In this document: in pieces, positions 1 to 9,709 of the stretch | Numbering within the stretch: the first letter of the stretch is position 1 | Layout of the letters: each line of letters starts with the position of its first letter | DNA from: Saprospiraceae bacterium | GTDB taxonomy: Bacteria > Bacteroidota > Bacteroidia > Chitinophagales > Saprospiraceae | Direction of reading: 5' to 3' | Assembly: GCA_016716185.1 (NCBI GenBank) | Contig: JADJWV010000002.1 | Span: 310,001-374,000 of the forward strand | DNA length: 64,000 nt | Notes under the pieces: model-generated | The model's database searches: none | Told to the model about the DNA's origin: nothing | Seen by the model: the letters and a program-made list of their open reading frames with translations, nothing else | Made by a program: the position numbers and the translations under genes

Positions 1-795
1 GATATAACACTCCTTCGCATGCAGGTAATAAATGGAGCCTGTATCTGCACTGCATGGGAATGGCGCTACCAGAGCATCCATATCGCTTTGGTTTATGGCA
101 AATCTTCTTACTTTTCCCCATTGTGGATAAAGTGCTCTGTCTGTAACAGTGAGGGGGTCTGTAGGAACCCATTCACATCCTTGAGCGTTGACGGGATCCG
201 GATACGGGTTTAAATGGGCGTTGTGTCCTATTGGATCGGTAATCGCAAATCTCCAAATTGCAGCAGCAACTTCTTTGCCATAAGCCTCAGAATTAATGAG
301 GATGGTTTCAACTGCATATTTTCTATAAATGGACCGGAGTTCTACTTCCTTGTTCTTTATCAAATTCATAAACTGGCGGTGATCTAAATCATTTCCACTC
401 TTGTCTTTAAATTTGACATTTTCAAAAAATTTGTTCATCAGATATCCATAGGATGCATTGATTACCGCTGGCCAATACAAATTCTTTTGAACTTCCGGCA
501 AATCGTTAATCCCTAATCTGTATCGTAACGACTGGTATTCGGGCATTCCTCCTAAACAGGCTTCGTATGCACTGAGGCCCAGGTAAGCTAATGCCCTCGG
601 AGCAGGACCAGGTCTGAAAAAGGAAGCATATCGCTCTACCTCCATAAAAACATTGTTCCACTCGTGGTAAACTTCGCTATCCTGAGATTTTAGCAATTGA
701 TTGCCTTCTTCGACGACCTCAGATTTATTACAGGAAGCAAATGTCAGCAAAACAAATGAAAAGCTGATCAGCAGCTTGTTCATGAGACTTTTCAT
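1..795 (-). CDS. Vanadium-dependent haloperoxidase / PAP2-type lipoprotein, N-terminal part
   Basis: The reading frame is open from an ATG at 795 to the window edge (265 codons), so the C-terminal catalytic half is missing. The protein begins with a lipoprotein-type signal (MKSLMNKLLISFSFVLLTF, then ASC with the likely lipidated Cys). A helical segment with PRALAYLGLSAYEA and a later WGKVRRF motif resemble the N-terminal domain of bacterial vanadium haloperoxidases of the PAP2 superfamily. The histidine and arginine ligands of vanadate or phosphate would lie beyond the window and cannot be checked. The usual role is halide oxidation or phosphatase activity outside the cytoplasmic membrane; which applies here is unknown. 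It lies downstream of cphA on the same strand, but 240 bp of AT-rich DNA separate them, so it probably has its own promoter. Confidence 0.7.
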   Translation of the reverse strand, partial: MKSLMNKLLISFSFVLLTFASCNKSEVVEEGNQLLKSQDSEVYHEWNNVFMEVERYASFFRPGPAPRALAYLGLSAYEACLGGMPEYQSLRYRLGINDLPEVQKNLYWPAVINASYGYLMNKFFENVKFKDKSGNDLDHRQFMNLIKNKEVELRSIYRKYAVETILINSEAYGKEVAAAIWRFAITDPIGHNAHLNPYPDPVNAQGCEWVPTDPLTVTDRALYPQWGKVRRFAINQSDMDALVAPFPCSADTGSIYYLHAKECYI

Positions 796-880
796 ATAAA
801 TCAACCTTTAGTTAAGTTATGTAAGTTTAAGTTTGTTTGGATATCGTTTAAAATCAGAGCGAAATTACACTTAAATTTAT

Positions 881-1020
881 AAATCGTCCGGAAATTGCAA
901 TTTTCCAATCGAACATTGACAAATATTCAAAAGATAAAATGTATGTAAATATTTTTAAATAAATATTTTATACATAGAAAAAATACTACATATGATTTTT
1001 ACAACCATGCCGGACGATTT
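881..1020. repeat. Widely spaced 11-bp inverted repeat
   Basis: AAATCGTCCGG at 881-891 is perfectly complementary to CCGGACGATTT at 1010-1020, with 118 bp of AT-rich DNA between them. It sits in the gap between the haloperoxidase start and the cphA stop. It could be two operator half-sites, the ends of a small decayed element, or chance. No flanking target duplication is obvious. Confidence 0.35.
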
Positions 1021-1035
1021 TTAATATATTTTTTT

Positions 1036-3687
1036 CTAGGTATTTGGAATGTCTTCTTTTTTGAATTTGTAGAGATTTCCCGCTTCAATTTCTTTGTATT
1101 TCTGAACCTGCTCCAGAGCATCGGGTACCACATCGCTGCAAATTACGATCAGCGAACCTTCGGTTGCACTTTCAATAGCATGAGCAATTGCATCGCTCTC
1201 TTTCTTAATCACCGTTAGCTTCGTCTCTTTTCCTGCTTTTTGGATACCTGCTGTGAGCATATCGATAATCTCTTTATCTGACTTTCCTCTCAGATTTTTG
1301 TCCTGCCTGATGATGATCTCATCAAACATTTCAGCGGCAACCTTTCCGATTCCTTCGTTGTCTTCCTGTCTTCGGTCCCCTATACCTGCAATGATTCCAA
1401 TTTTAGTATGGGCGTCAATTTTATCCACGAAGTTTTTCAAAGCTTGCAAGCCTGCCGGATTGTGTGCATAATCGAGCATTACTGTAAAGTTTTTAAACTC
1501 GAACATGTTGAGCCTGCCGGGAGTTTGAGCCGGAGAAGGAATGAAAGTTTCGAGAGCCGTCTTAATATCATCCAATTCAAATCCATGTAAATATCCGGTC
1601 AACACGGCAGGCAATATATTTTGGATCATGAAACTTGCCCGTCCGCCATAGGTCAGTGGTACGTTTACAGCTTTAACCACACGGAGTTTCCATTCTCCTT
1701 TACAGATGGTTATAAATCCATTTTCATAAAGTGCACAGATCCCATTGTTTTTCATGTGTTTTTTAACTCTGGGATTGTTTTCATCCATGGAAAATAATGC
1801 TATTTTTCCTTTGTGTAATTCCCGCATGGCATAAACAAGATCGTCGTCTGCATTTAGAATAGCATAGCCATCGGGAAGTATGGATTCGACTACCACAGAC
1901 TTGACTTTTGCAAGTTGTTCCAAGGTATGAATTCCTTTCAAACCCAAATGATCTGGTGCTACATTGGTGACAATGGCAACGTTGCAATTTTTAAAACCGA
2001 GTCCGGCTCTTAGGATTCCTCCTCTGGCTGTTTCAAAAACTGCAAAATTTACGGTAGGATCCTTCAATACGAATTCAGCGCTGCCGGGACCGCTGCAATC
2101 TCCTTTCATCATCAAATGATTCTGAATGTATATTCCATCAGTGGTGGTATAACCAACGGTATAACCCATCATTTTTACCATATGGGCAATCAGTCTGGTT
2201 GTCGTTGTTTTACCATTGGTTCCGGTGATGGCAACAATTGGGATCCTGCTGTTTTTTCCGGGAGGATAAAGCATGTCGATAACAGGTGCAGCAACATTTC
2301 TGGGCAGCCCTTCAGCGGGAGCCAGGTGCATTCTGAATCCGGGTCCGGCATTCACTTCAATTACGGCACCACCGGTCTCTGAAACGGGCTTGCTGATATC
2401 GCGGGTCAGGAAATCAATGCCACAAATATCAAGGCCTACTATTCTTGAAATCCGCTCTGCCATAAATATAGTACCCGGATGAACAATATCTGTGACATCG
2501 ATGCTTGTCCCTCCGGTTGACAAATTCGCGGTATCTTTTACGACCAGAATCTCACCTTTATCGAGTATCGTATCCAGGCTGTAATTTTTTAGTTCGATGA
2601 GTTTACGGGTAATATCGTCGATGTTGATATAAGTCAGTACTTTTTCATGGCCAAATCCTCTTCTGGGGTCTGCATTTGTTTGATCAATCAACTGTTGAAT
2701 ACTTGATTTTCCGTCGCCAATCACCCTTGCAGCCAGCCTTTTTGCCGCAGCTACCAATTTGTGATTGATCACCAATAACCTGTAGTCATCGCCAATAATA
2801 TATTGCTCTATGATTACCGAGTTGGAAATTCGCTTTGCAGAATGAAAAGCTTCTAAAGCCTGATCCCAATTGACGACATTGGTAGTAACTCCCCGGCCAT
2901 GATTTCCATCAATAGGTTTAATGGCCAACGGATACTTCAAATATTCGACAGCTTCTTTGAGTCCTGCTTCCGTGCGAACAATTTCACCTTTTGGAACGGG
3001 AATTTCTGCCTGACTGAGCAAGTATTTGGTGTCCTCTTTGTCACCGGCAATATCGACTCCAATAGAAGAGGTGTTGCTGGTTACCGTAGCCTGTATTCTT
3101 TTCTGATTATACCCATAACCCAATTGACAAAGGCTGTATTTATTGAGTCGGATCCATGGAATTCCCCTTGCTACGGCTTCGTCTATGATGCTCGCCGTAC
3201 TGGGTCCAAGCCTTTCCGATTCCCTTAACTCCCTCATTTCCTGGATATCCGCAGCAAGGTCGTATTCCTGGTTATCGATGATCGCCTGAGCAATGCGAAC
3301 GGCAGCTTTCGCTGCATAAACGCCCACTTTTTCTTCGAGGTAATCAAAGACCACGTGATAAACACCATCCTCACCATAAGTCCTGGTTCTTCCAAATCCA
3401 ACCTCCATTCCGGCCAAACTTTGAATTTCAAGCGCAATGTGTTCGACGACGTGTCCCATCCAGGTCCCTTCCGTAATTCGGAGAAAAAATCCTCCGGGTT
3501 CGCCAACCGAACACCGGTGTTCATACATCCCAGGTAAAAGGGCTTTCAACCGGTCCAGAAAACCTTCAATGGTGTTGGTGGGGCGCTGTTCCAATTCTTC
3601 CAGGTCAAGCACCATTACAATGAGCTTATGCCGTCTTACAGACCAGTAATTCGGACCCCGCATTACATTGATTTCCCTAATACGCAT
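1036..3687 (-). CDS. cphA: Cyanophycin synthetase
   Basis: This enzyme polymerises aspartate and arginine into cyanophycin, a cytoplasmic nitrogen, carbon and energy store, using ATP. The 883 residues match the usual length of CphA1. In order there are an N-terminal domain (about 1-160), an ATP-grasp domain (about 160-480, with HGRGVT near 260 and the metal-binding EVNAGPGFRMH near 450), and a Mur-ligase-like domain with the P-loop GTNGKTTTTR near residue 488 followed by the central Mur motifs and the C-terminal ligase fold. The ATG at 3687 gives the expected MRIREINVMRGPNYWS start. It is divergent from cyanophycinase, with under 100 bp between the genes, so both may share a control region. 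All three domains look intact. CphA2-type enzymes are possible relatives, but the full-length N-domain favours CphA1. Confidence 0.95.
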   Translation of the reverse strand: MRIREINVMRGPNYWSVRRHKLIVMVLDLEELEQRPTNTIEGFLDRLKALLPGMYEHRCSVGEPGGFFLRITEGTWMGHVVEHIALEIQSLAGMEVGFGRTRTYGEDGVYHVVFDYLEEKVGVYAAKAAVRIAQAIIDNQEYDLAADIQEMRELRESERLGPSTASIIDEAVARGIPWIRLNKYSLCQLGYGYNQKRIQATVTSNTSSIGVDIAGDKEDTKYLLSQAEIPVPKGEIVRTEAGLKEAVEYLKYPLAIKPIDGNHGRGVTTNVVNWDQALEAFHSAKRISNSVIIEQYIIGDDYRLLVINHKLVAAAKRLAARVIGDGKSSIQQLIDQTNADPRRGFGHEKVLTYINIDDITRKLIELKNYSLDTILDKGEILVVKDTANLSTGGTSIDVTDIVHPGTIFMAERISRIVGLDICGIDFLTRDISKPVSETGGAVIEVNAGPGFRMHLAPAEGLPRNVAAPVIDMLYPPGKNSRIPIVAITGTNGKTTTTRLIAHMVKMMGYTVGYTTTDGIYIQNHLMMKGDCSGPGSAEFVLKDPTVNFAVFETARGGILRAGLGFKNCNVAIVTNVAPDHLGLKGIHTLEQLAKVKSVVVESILPDGYAILNADDDLVYAMRELHKGKIALFSMDENNPRVKKHMKNNGICALYENGFITICKGEWKLRVVKAVNVPLTYGGRASFMIQNILPAVLTGYLHGFELDDIKTALETFIPSPAQTPGRLNMFEFKNFTVMLDYAHNPAGLQALKNFVDKIDAHTKIGIIAGIGDRRQEDNEGIGKVAAEMFDEIIIRQDKNLRGKSDKEIIDMLTAGIQKAGKETKLTVIKKESDAIAHAIESATEGSLIVICSDVVPDALEQVQKYKEIEAGNLYKFKKEDIPNT

Positions 3688-3774
3688 TTGTCTAAAATTA
3701 TGGCTTTAAGGTAATAATTTTGTGTTATTCTTTGTATTACTTATACATTTGTGCCCATTCAGAAAGCGTTTGGC

Positions 3775-4635
3775 ATGGATTATAAAGGAACACTTATTCC
3801 GGTGGGGGGGAATGAAGATAAGGGTACCGGGCTCAATGAAATGTACACGATGGATTTTATTGAACAGGGAATTTTATCCAGAATTTTAAAAGAAAGTGGA
3901 GGTAAAGATGCCCGGGTCGTGGTCATCACGAGTGCTTCTTCCATTCCTGTGGAGGTAGGCGATAATTATTGTAAGGCGTTCAGTGCTCTGGGATGTGATC
4001 AAGTGAACATTATCGACATTCGCAGGCGAAGTGAGGCGCAGTCCAAGGCTTATTATAAAGCAATAGAAGAGGCGGATTGTGTCATGTTTTCCGGTGGAGA
4101 CCAATCGAAAATAACGAAATACCTGGCGAATACCAGTATCCACGAGTTACTCCATTTAAAATTGAAAAGAGAATCATTTGTGTTGGCTGGAACAAGTGCC
4201 GGGGCTATGGCCATGTCACTGCAGATGATATCCGGTGGCAGTACCTCCGATTCCATGCAAAAGGGAAATGTCCGCATGGCACTGGGAATGGGCTTTCTGG
4301 AACAAGGTATCATCGATACCCATTTTATTCAAAGAGGAAGATTCGGCAGATTGGCAGAAGCTGTCGCCAGGTTTCCTCAAATATTGGGAATAGGCCTCGC
4401 TGAAGATACCGGTATCGTTATTAAGAAAGGAAATTTGTGCGAGGTGATTGGATCGGGCATGGTAATCCTCTTTGATGCCAGGCAATTGAGTCATAACCGA
4501 TACGAGGACTTGGAACCGGGAACACCCATGTCTCTTTCAAATTTAACGACGCATATTCTTGCAAACGGCGATAAGTTTAACATCAGAGAACGAAGTTTAA
4601 AGATCCTTCCCCTGAACGTCGCTATTTCGAATTAG
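3775..4635 (+). CDS. cphB: Cyanophycinase
   Basis: A serine exopeptidase of the S51 family that releases beta-Asp-Arg dipeptides from cyanophycin. The nucleophile motif GTSAGAMAMS and the upstream FSGGDQSKIT motif are both present, as are the N-terminal LIPVGGNEDKG strand and the conserved GLAEDTG segment. I place the start at the ATG at 3775 (286 residues) because homology begins directly there; an in-frame GTG at 3751 would add eight residues. There is no signal peptide, so it acts in the cytoplasm on stored polymer. It diverges from cphA, forming a complete synthesis and mobilisation pair. The enzyme that splits the dipeptide is not next to it. Confidence 0.93.
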   Translation: MDYKGTLIPVGGNEDKGTGLNEMYTMDFIEQGILSRILKESGGKDARVVVITSASSIPVEVGDNYCKAFSALGCDQVNIIDIRRRSEAQSKAYYKAIEEADCVMFSGGDQSKITKYLANTSIHELLHLKLKRESFVLAGTSAGAMAMSLQMISGGSTSDSMQKGNVRMALGMGFLEQGIIDTHFIQRGRFGRLAEAVARFPQILGIGLAEDTGIVIKKGNLCEVIGSGMVILFDARQLSHNRYEDLEPGTPMSLSNLTTHILANGDKFNIRERSLKILPLNVAISN

Positions 4636-4886
4636 ATAGAAATTTTTTAAAATTTTTTAGGAGTCCCATGTAAACAGATACAAAAATGTTAATATATAAT
4701 TGTTTTGAAACCTTGTATTTAGTCGCAATTAAATCATTCAATTAATTTAAGATAAATAAATCTTAATTAACCATCAGAAAATTTTTGTGATTGTACCCCC
4801 TCTGAATTCAAAAAAACCCCTAACTTTGTTTCTGGCACTTTAATAAGTTACTGATTTTTAATCCCTGATAATTGGTCCTTGTGAGT

Positions 4887-6245
4887 ATGAAATATCCCTC
4901 CGTATCATTTGTATTGTTACTGATTAGTATAGTATTTATTCAGTGCAGCCGCGAAGAAGTAATCCAGGATTATTCCCTTGATGACAAGTTGACAAAACTG
5001 CTGGAATCCAATTCTGCTTCTGGAGATATCCGGGATTTTGTATTGGTAGATGGGGAAAATTTATCTGAAATTCCTAATCAGGATCCCAAGAATCCTCTGA
5101 ATCCTACTAAAATTCAACTGGGCAAAATGTTGTTTCACGAACCGGCTATTGGAGTTCTGCCAAATAAGCCGGAAGGGATGATGACTTTTACTTGTGCTTC
5201 TTGCCATATTGCTGAAAAGGGATTTACAGCCGGAAGATTTCAGGGCATTGCAGATGGTGCTATTGGCTTTGGGCATTTTGGAGAAGGAAGGGAAAAATCA
5301 CCCTTATATCAAGGACATGAAGTTGATGCGCAAGGGGCCCGACCGCTGCCAACTATCAATTTGGCTTATGTCAGAAATGCCCTATGGGCTGGTTCCTTTG
5401 GTTCTTTTAGCATGAATGAAGGCACAGAAGCCGTTTGGAATCAGGATACCTTGACGGCAGTCAATCATTTAGGCCTGGAGGGTCTGGAAGCTAATAATAT
5501 CAGGGCATTACAAGTCCACAGGATGACGATGAATGAAAAAATGGCTACCGATCTTGGTTATAAAAAGCTGTTTGATGAAGCATTTCCAGAAATACCGGTA
5601 GCTGAAAGATATAATCTAATTACCACTTCATTTGCAATAGCCGCTTATTTCAGAAGCGTTACGACCAACAAAGCGCCGTTTCAAAATTGGTTAAAAGGCG
5701 ACCTCACAGCCATGACTGAAACCCAAAAACGCGGAGCGATTCATTTCTTTGGAAAAGCTGGATGCGTTCGGTGTCACAACAGTCCATCATTAAACAGTTT
5801 TAATTTCTTTGCGCTTGGAGTTTACGATCTGTATCAAAATCCTTTTGGGGAAACATTCAGGACCGGGCCCACTGATAAAAGAGTAATAGGGCGTGGTGGT
5901 TTCACTGAAAGACCAGATGACTTATACAAATTTAAAGTACCCCAATTATACAACCTTAAAGACGTGGGATTTTACTTCCATGGTGCCAGTAAAAAATCCT
6001 TACGTGAAGTCGTTGAGTATTTCAACAATGCGGTTCCGGAAAATCCTTTGGTTCCCAAATCTCAGATCAGTGGTTTTTTTACTCCGCTTAAATTGACAAA
6101 TAAGGAAATGGACGAACTTACCGATTTCCTTGAAAATGGCTTGTACGATCCAGATCTGACCAGATACCTGCCAGACCATAACTTATCGTTTTTGTGTTTT
6201 CCAAATAACGATGAGCTTTCCAGAAAAGATATGGGCTGTAATTAA
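4887..6245 (+). CDS. Di-heme cytochrome-c peroxidase (MauG/CcpA family), lipoprotein
   Basis: The two c-type heme motifs are CASCH (about residue 110) and CVRCH (about residue 295), the arrangement of bacterial di-heme peroxidases, which reduce hydrogen peroxide with electrons from small cytochromes. The start at ATG 4887 gives MKYPSVSFVLLLISIVFIQ followed by CSREE, a lipoprotein signal, so the protein is expected on the outer face of a membrane. An upstream TTG at 4872 is in frame but would spoil the signal peptide. Conserved KVPQLYNLKDVGFYFHGA near the C-terminus is typical of the family. It is a single gene. MauG-like enzymes with other substrates share these features, so the oxidised substrate is unknown. 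Confidence 0.88.
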   Translation: MKYPSVSFVLLLISIVFIQCSREEVIQDYSLDDKLTKLLESNSASGDIRDFVLVDGENLSEIPNQDPKNPLNPTKIQLGKMLFHEPAIGVLPNKPEGMMTFTCASCHIAEKGFTAGRFQGIADGAIGFGHFGEGREKSPLYQGHEVDAQGARPLPTINLAYVRNALWAGSFGSFSMNEGTEAVWNQDTLTAVNHLGLEGLEANNIRALQVHRMTMNEKMATDLGYKKLFDEAFPEIPVAERYNLITTSFAIAAYFRSVTTNKAPFQNWLKGDLTAMTETQKRGAIHFFGKAGCVRCHNSPSLNSFNFFALGVYDLYQNPFGETFRTGPTDKRVIGRGGFTERPDDLYKFKVPQLYNLKDVGFYFHGASKKSLREVVEYFNNAVPENPLVPKSQISGFFTPLKLTNKEMDELTDFLENGLYDPDLTRYLPDHNLSFLCFPNNDELSRKDMGCN

Positions 6246-6408
6246 ATCTTGAAAATTATCAATTAAAGAGAATAAACTTCTCATTCCTTATACGCGAGCC
6301 CGATATTAAGCTAAGCCAATTATCAGCTTGCAATTTCTCTCTCCATTTTTATTTTAATCAATACAACAAGTCCATGGCTGTTGTAAACAATTCAAGTGAA
6401 TTATTTTT

Positions 6409-7434
6409 TCACGTTTCTTTTTTGGTATCCCAAATGCGATCCGGATATAAACTTTGAAATGCGGATCCAATCCAGATCGAACTCAACGGAATGGCTATGT
6501 AAAACATTCTACCGAGATCGCCGGAGAGTAATGCCTGCAGCAATACCATTGGAAAAAAAGTCCAATACAACCAAGTTCCATGGCTGCAAATCATTTGGAG
6601 AAATAAAGATTTGGATTTCCAAAATGCCCAAAATATCAATAAGGTCCAGACTCCTGTGACTGAAAACAGTTCGTATAATCCGTGAGCACTGAATAAACGG
6701 TTTAATGAATCCGGAATCGTAGAAAAACTGGAAAGGATTTCAAAAATGCTTTGATCCCATTTTTGTTCCAGCCGCCAATCCCACCAGCTCCTGAAACCAA
6801 AAATAAACATTCCGGAAATCGCGATGTAAAAAATTCGCTTTCGGACAAGAAGCCAGGATGCATAGAGTAACACCGGTATAAAAAATATATATGCTTCTTT
6901 TGACCAGGGCCCAATGAGGATAGAAAACAAAACCCAAAATTCGCGCTTCGCAAGGATGCCATATAAAGCCGTGGTAAGAGCCAGCAAATACAAACTATCA
7001 ATTAATGGAAGAGCTGTGATTTCCAGAGTCCAGCGGTTCGTTAAAAAGGATATCAATAAAATTGAATTCGACAGCTTGTTTAAAGAAAAAACTTCGCCGA
7101 TCTTATAAATGAATATCGAAACAATAGCCATCAGCATGCTGTTGACCAGCATGAAGGAGAAACACAAACTGAAATTTCCTTCAAAATTCCAGGGCTGTAT
7201 TTTAGAGAGCAAAGGCTGCAAACAGTAATTGACTCCTGCTGCCAACATCGGTATAATTACCCTGTATTTTCTAATTGGATTTTGATCCCATTCGCCATCC
7301 GCAAGTCCTAAATAACTTTGGATATCCGGACTCATCTGCATGGGGAAATACAACATGAGTGTAAATCCTAATGAGACGAGGATTAAAAAAGAAATTACAA
7401 AAATAAAGGCAGTATTAAATTGATCACTCTTCAT
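6409..7434 (-). CDS. Polytopic membrane protein, possibly GT-C-like; function unknown
   Basis: The 341 residues contain about eight to ten hydrophobic segments, beginning at residue 8. Between the first two helices is a soluble loop with DIQSYLGLADGEW and YRVIIPML, and a late LSGDLGRMFYIAIPL segment. An acidic loop after the first helix is a feature of GT-C type glycosyltransferases, which use lipid-linked sugars, but I do not recognise a specific family. It is transcribed convergently with the cytochrome peroxidase and divergently from the methyltransferase at 7699. The C-terminus is short and charged (DTKKET). Treat as an unassigned integral membrane protein. Confidence 0.6.
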   Translation of the reverse strand: MKSDQFNTAFIFVISFLILVSLGFTLMLYFPMQMSPDIQSYLGLADGEWDQNPIRKYRVIIPMLAAGVNYCLQPLLSKIQPWNFEGNFSLCFSFMLVNSMLMAIVSIFIYKIGEVFSLNKLSNSILLISFLTNRWTLEITALPLIDSLYLLALTTALYGILAKREFWVLFSILIGPWSKEAYIFFIPVLLYASWLLVRKRIFYIAISGMFIFGFRSWWDWRLEQKWDQSIFEILSSFSTIPDSLNRLFSAHGLYELFSVTGVWTLLIFWAFWKSKSLFLQMICSHGTWLYWTFFPMVLLQALLSGDLGRMFYIAIPLSSIWIGSAFQSLYPDRIWDTKKET

Positions 7435-7698
7435 AATTGGATCCCATGCTTACAAAAATAGCAAAGCTTAACAAAGATTTCAGTGGAATTCAGGTTTACT
7501 TCTGAACTACTCTTTAATTTGGAATAAGCTGTTGGAATTTGAGCAGAATGATCATTAAAAGCTTCACCTGATTCCTGGAATTTTGAAATAATTATGAAAA
7601 GTTAAAATGATGTTCGTTGAAATTGAATTGCAATCTGAATGGAAAAACTCCAATCAAAAAAATTGCAACCCTTATCTTTGCCAATCTTGTGATTAACT

Positions 7699-8484
7699 AT
7701 GGGACTATTTTATAACTTGTATACTGCAGAGCGTGCAGATGAAAATGCAGCATCTGACCAGCCGGTTTTTATGAGGCAATTGTTTGCCTACGTTACTGCC
7801 GCCGGAGAAGTGTCCGGAAATATACTCGAAATTGGCTGCGGAGAAGGTTATGGTATCAAATGGCTGGCGCCAAAAGCCAGTCGTTATGTAGCACTGGACA
7901 AACACATTCCTGTCAATCAAAAGAACTTTGATCAGGTTGAGTTTATACAAACCGAAGTTCCATGGCTCAAAGGAATGGATTCCAATCAATTTGACGTCGT
8001 TATTTGTTTTCAATTGATCGAACACATCCAGGAGGATCATATATTGTTGTCGGAAATACACCGGGTTCTGAAACCAGGCGGAAAGCTCCTGATGACCACT
8101 CCAAACAGCAGCATGACTTTGAGTCGAAATCCCTACCACATCAGAGAATACAATACATCTGAATTCAGAAGTTTCATCAGCCAAAGCTTTGATCCTAAGA
8201 TGGTATTTTTTGGAGGTGTGTACGGGGATGCAAAAGTCATGGAATATCACGAGCGCAATCGCAAATCGGTTGAAAAATTTCGTCGATTCGACATTTTCGG
8301 ATTGGAAAAGCGATTGCCGGCTTCCTGGTTTCAATGGCCTTATGATATTCTCAATCGCTTGAACCGAAATCGCTTAAAAGATCACAACGAAGCACTTGTT
8401 TCACAGATCACCACTTCCAATTATTTTCTGAAAGAAATGGACGGTCAACAACTGGATTTCTATTGCAGAGCGGTGAAGAAATAG
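7699..8484 (+). CDS. Class I SAM-dependent methyltransferase
   Basis: The 261-residue protein has the Rossmann motif I ILEIGCGEGYG at about residue 54, an acidic motif II end (VALDKH), the FDVVICFQLIEHI segment and HRVLKPGGKLLMTTPN, which together define a UbiE/COQ5-like class I methyltransferase. The acceptor cannot be told from sequence. Family members near membrane glycosylation genes often modify sugars or lipids, but here the context is weak: a divergent membrane protein upstream and an unrelated convergent thiL downstream. A TATCTTTG element at 7673-7680 fits a Bacteroidota -7 box. The gene stands alone. Confidence 0.8.
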   Translation: MGLFYNLYTAERADENAASDQPVFMRQLFAYVTAAGEVSGNILEIGCGEGYGIKWLAPKASRYVALDKHIPVNQKNFDQVEFIQTEVPWLKGMDSNQFDVVICFQLIEHIQEDHILLSEIHRVLKPGGKLLMTTPNSSMTLSRNPYHIREYNTSEFRSFISQSFDPKMVFFGGVYGDAKVMEYHERNRKSVEKFRRFDIFGLEKRLPASWFQWPYDILNRLNRNRLKDHNEALVSQITTSNYFLKEMDGQQLDFYCRAVKK

Positions 8485-8660
8485 TAGTCAGTACTCAGCA
8501 GTTAGCAATTAGTAGTCAGTATGTGCGGTCCGGCAACAAAAGGATTGGTATTTATCTAAAACAATCTTCATGTCGGGATCAGTTATTTGATGGTGGTTAA
8601 CGAACGCATGTTAGTTGATTTCAGCTTTTCGCCTTAAGCCTTCCGCCATAAGCCTTTTTC
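8485..8660. repeat. Intergenic degenerate repeat cluster
   Basis: The gap between the methyltransferase and thiL starts with imperfect copies of AGTAGTCAGTA/CAGCAGTTAG (8485-8522), continues through ATGTTAGTTGATT (8608-8620) and ends with CGCCTTAAGCCTTCCGCCATAAGCC (8630-8655), a degenerate GCCTTAAGCC repeat. The same three sequence types recur in other gaps of this window (22.4, 32.3, 36.4, 44.4 and 61.7 kb). No gene is apparent. Confidence 0.55.
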
Positions 8661-8665
8661 AGCTT

Positions 8666-9709
8666 TCAGAAATGTACCCAACCCTGTGCCTTCATCGCAT
8701 GCAGTCTGCCTTGATCCGTTTTTAACTGGACGCCAAATTCCTTTGGTTTGCATTCGCCAATATAATGGAATCCAGGAAGGTATTGAACTTTAGGAGCATC
8801 AGCGGGATTTATAGCCATGAGCAATTCATAGTCTTCCCCGCCATTAAGTGCACAAGTAAAAGGATCCACTTGAAATTTAAGTGCCAGGAGTTTTGCTTCT
8901 TCATTCATGGGGATAAACGATTCGGAGATTTCAGCTCCAATCTGACTTTGTTGGCAAATATGCATGAGATCTGAAGACAAGCCATCAGATAAATCGATCA
9001 TTGCATTTGGAACTACTCCGGCTTTTTCAAGCCACAAGACCACATCTTTTCTTGCTTCCGGTTTCAGAAACTTTCCGACAGCATAGCGCTGATTTTCCAG
9101 ATCGGGCTGTATGGAAGGGTTTTCAAGAAACAATTGTTTTTCTCGTTCGAGTAATTGCAATCCGAGATAAGCGCCACCCAATTCACCCGTCACAAAAAGA
9201 TAATCTCCTTGCTTTGCTCCCGACCGGTAACAGATTTTCGGAAGTACTTGCCGGCCGATAGCTGTTATGGAGATCACCAACCCCCGCAAAGAAGAAGTGG
9301 TGTCACCGCCGACCAGATCTACATCGTAAACTTTGCAGGCTTCGCGTATCCCACTATACAACAGATCCAAAGCTTCCACTGAAAACCGGCTGGATACGGC
9401 AATGGAAACCGTTATCTGTTCAGCATATGCGTTCATCGCACAGACATCTGAAATATTGCAAACAACGGCTTTGTATCCGATGTGTTGTAATGGAAAATAC
9501 GCGAGGTCAAAGTGAATTCCCTCCAACAAAAGATCTGTCGTAACAATGGTCATGGTATCTCCATGATTGATTACAGCGGCATCATCGCCAACAGCTTTGA
9601 TAGTAGACTTTTGCACTGAGGTAAAATCCCGGGTCAGGTGGCGAATGAGTCCGAACTCACCCAGACTATTGATTTCGGTTCGTTGTAAAGGATCGTTTAA
9701 TTCAGACAT
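8666..9709 (-). CDS. thiL: Thiamine-monophosphate kinase
   Basis: ThiL phosphorylates thiamine monophosphate to the active cofactor thiamine diphosphate, using ATP, in the cytoplasm. Diagnostic segments are GEFGLIRHL near the N-terminus, GDDAAV, the TTDLLLEGIHFDL metal-binding motif, VGGDTTSS, MIDLSDGLSSDL and NGGEDYELL, in the family order, and the 347 residues are normal. I take the ATG at 9709; an in-frame TTG at 9715 adds two residues. The start overlaps the stop of the upstream pseudouridine synthase gene by eight bases (ATGTCTGA), which suggests translational coupling. No other thiamine gene lies nearby. Confidence 0.93.
   Translation of the reverse strand: MSELNDPLQRTEINSLGEFGLIRHLTRDFTSVQKSTIKAVGDDAAVINHGDTMTIVTTDLLLEGIHFDLAYFPLQHIGYKAVVCNISDVCAMNAYAEQITVSIAVSSRFSVEALDLLYSGIREACKVYDVDLVGGDTTSSLRGLVISITAIGRQVLPKICYRSGAKQGDYLFVTGELGGAYLGLQLLEREKQLFLENPSIQPDLENQRYAVGKFLKPEARKDVVLWLEKAGVVPNAMIDLSDGLSSDLMHICQQSQIGAEISESFIPMNEEAKLLALKFQVDPFTCALNGGEDYELLMAINPADAPKVQYLPGFHYIGECKPKEFGVQLKTDQGRLHAMKAQGWVHF

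Noticed and set aside
7705..8334. 209-codon minus-strand frame
   Set aside because: It is antisense to the methyltransferase with its clear SAM-binding motifs.
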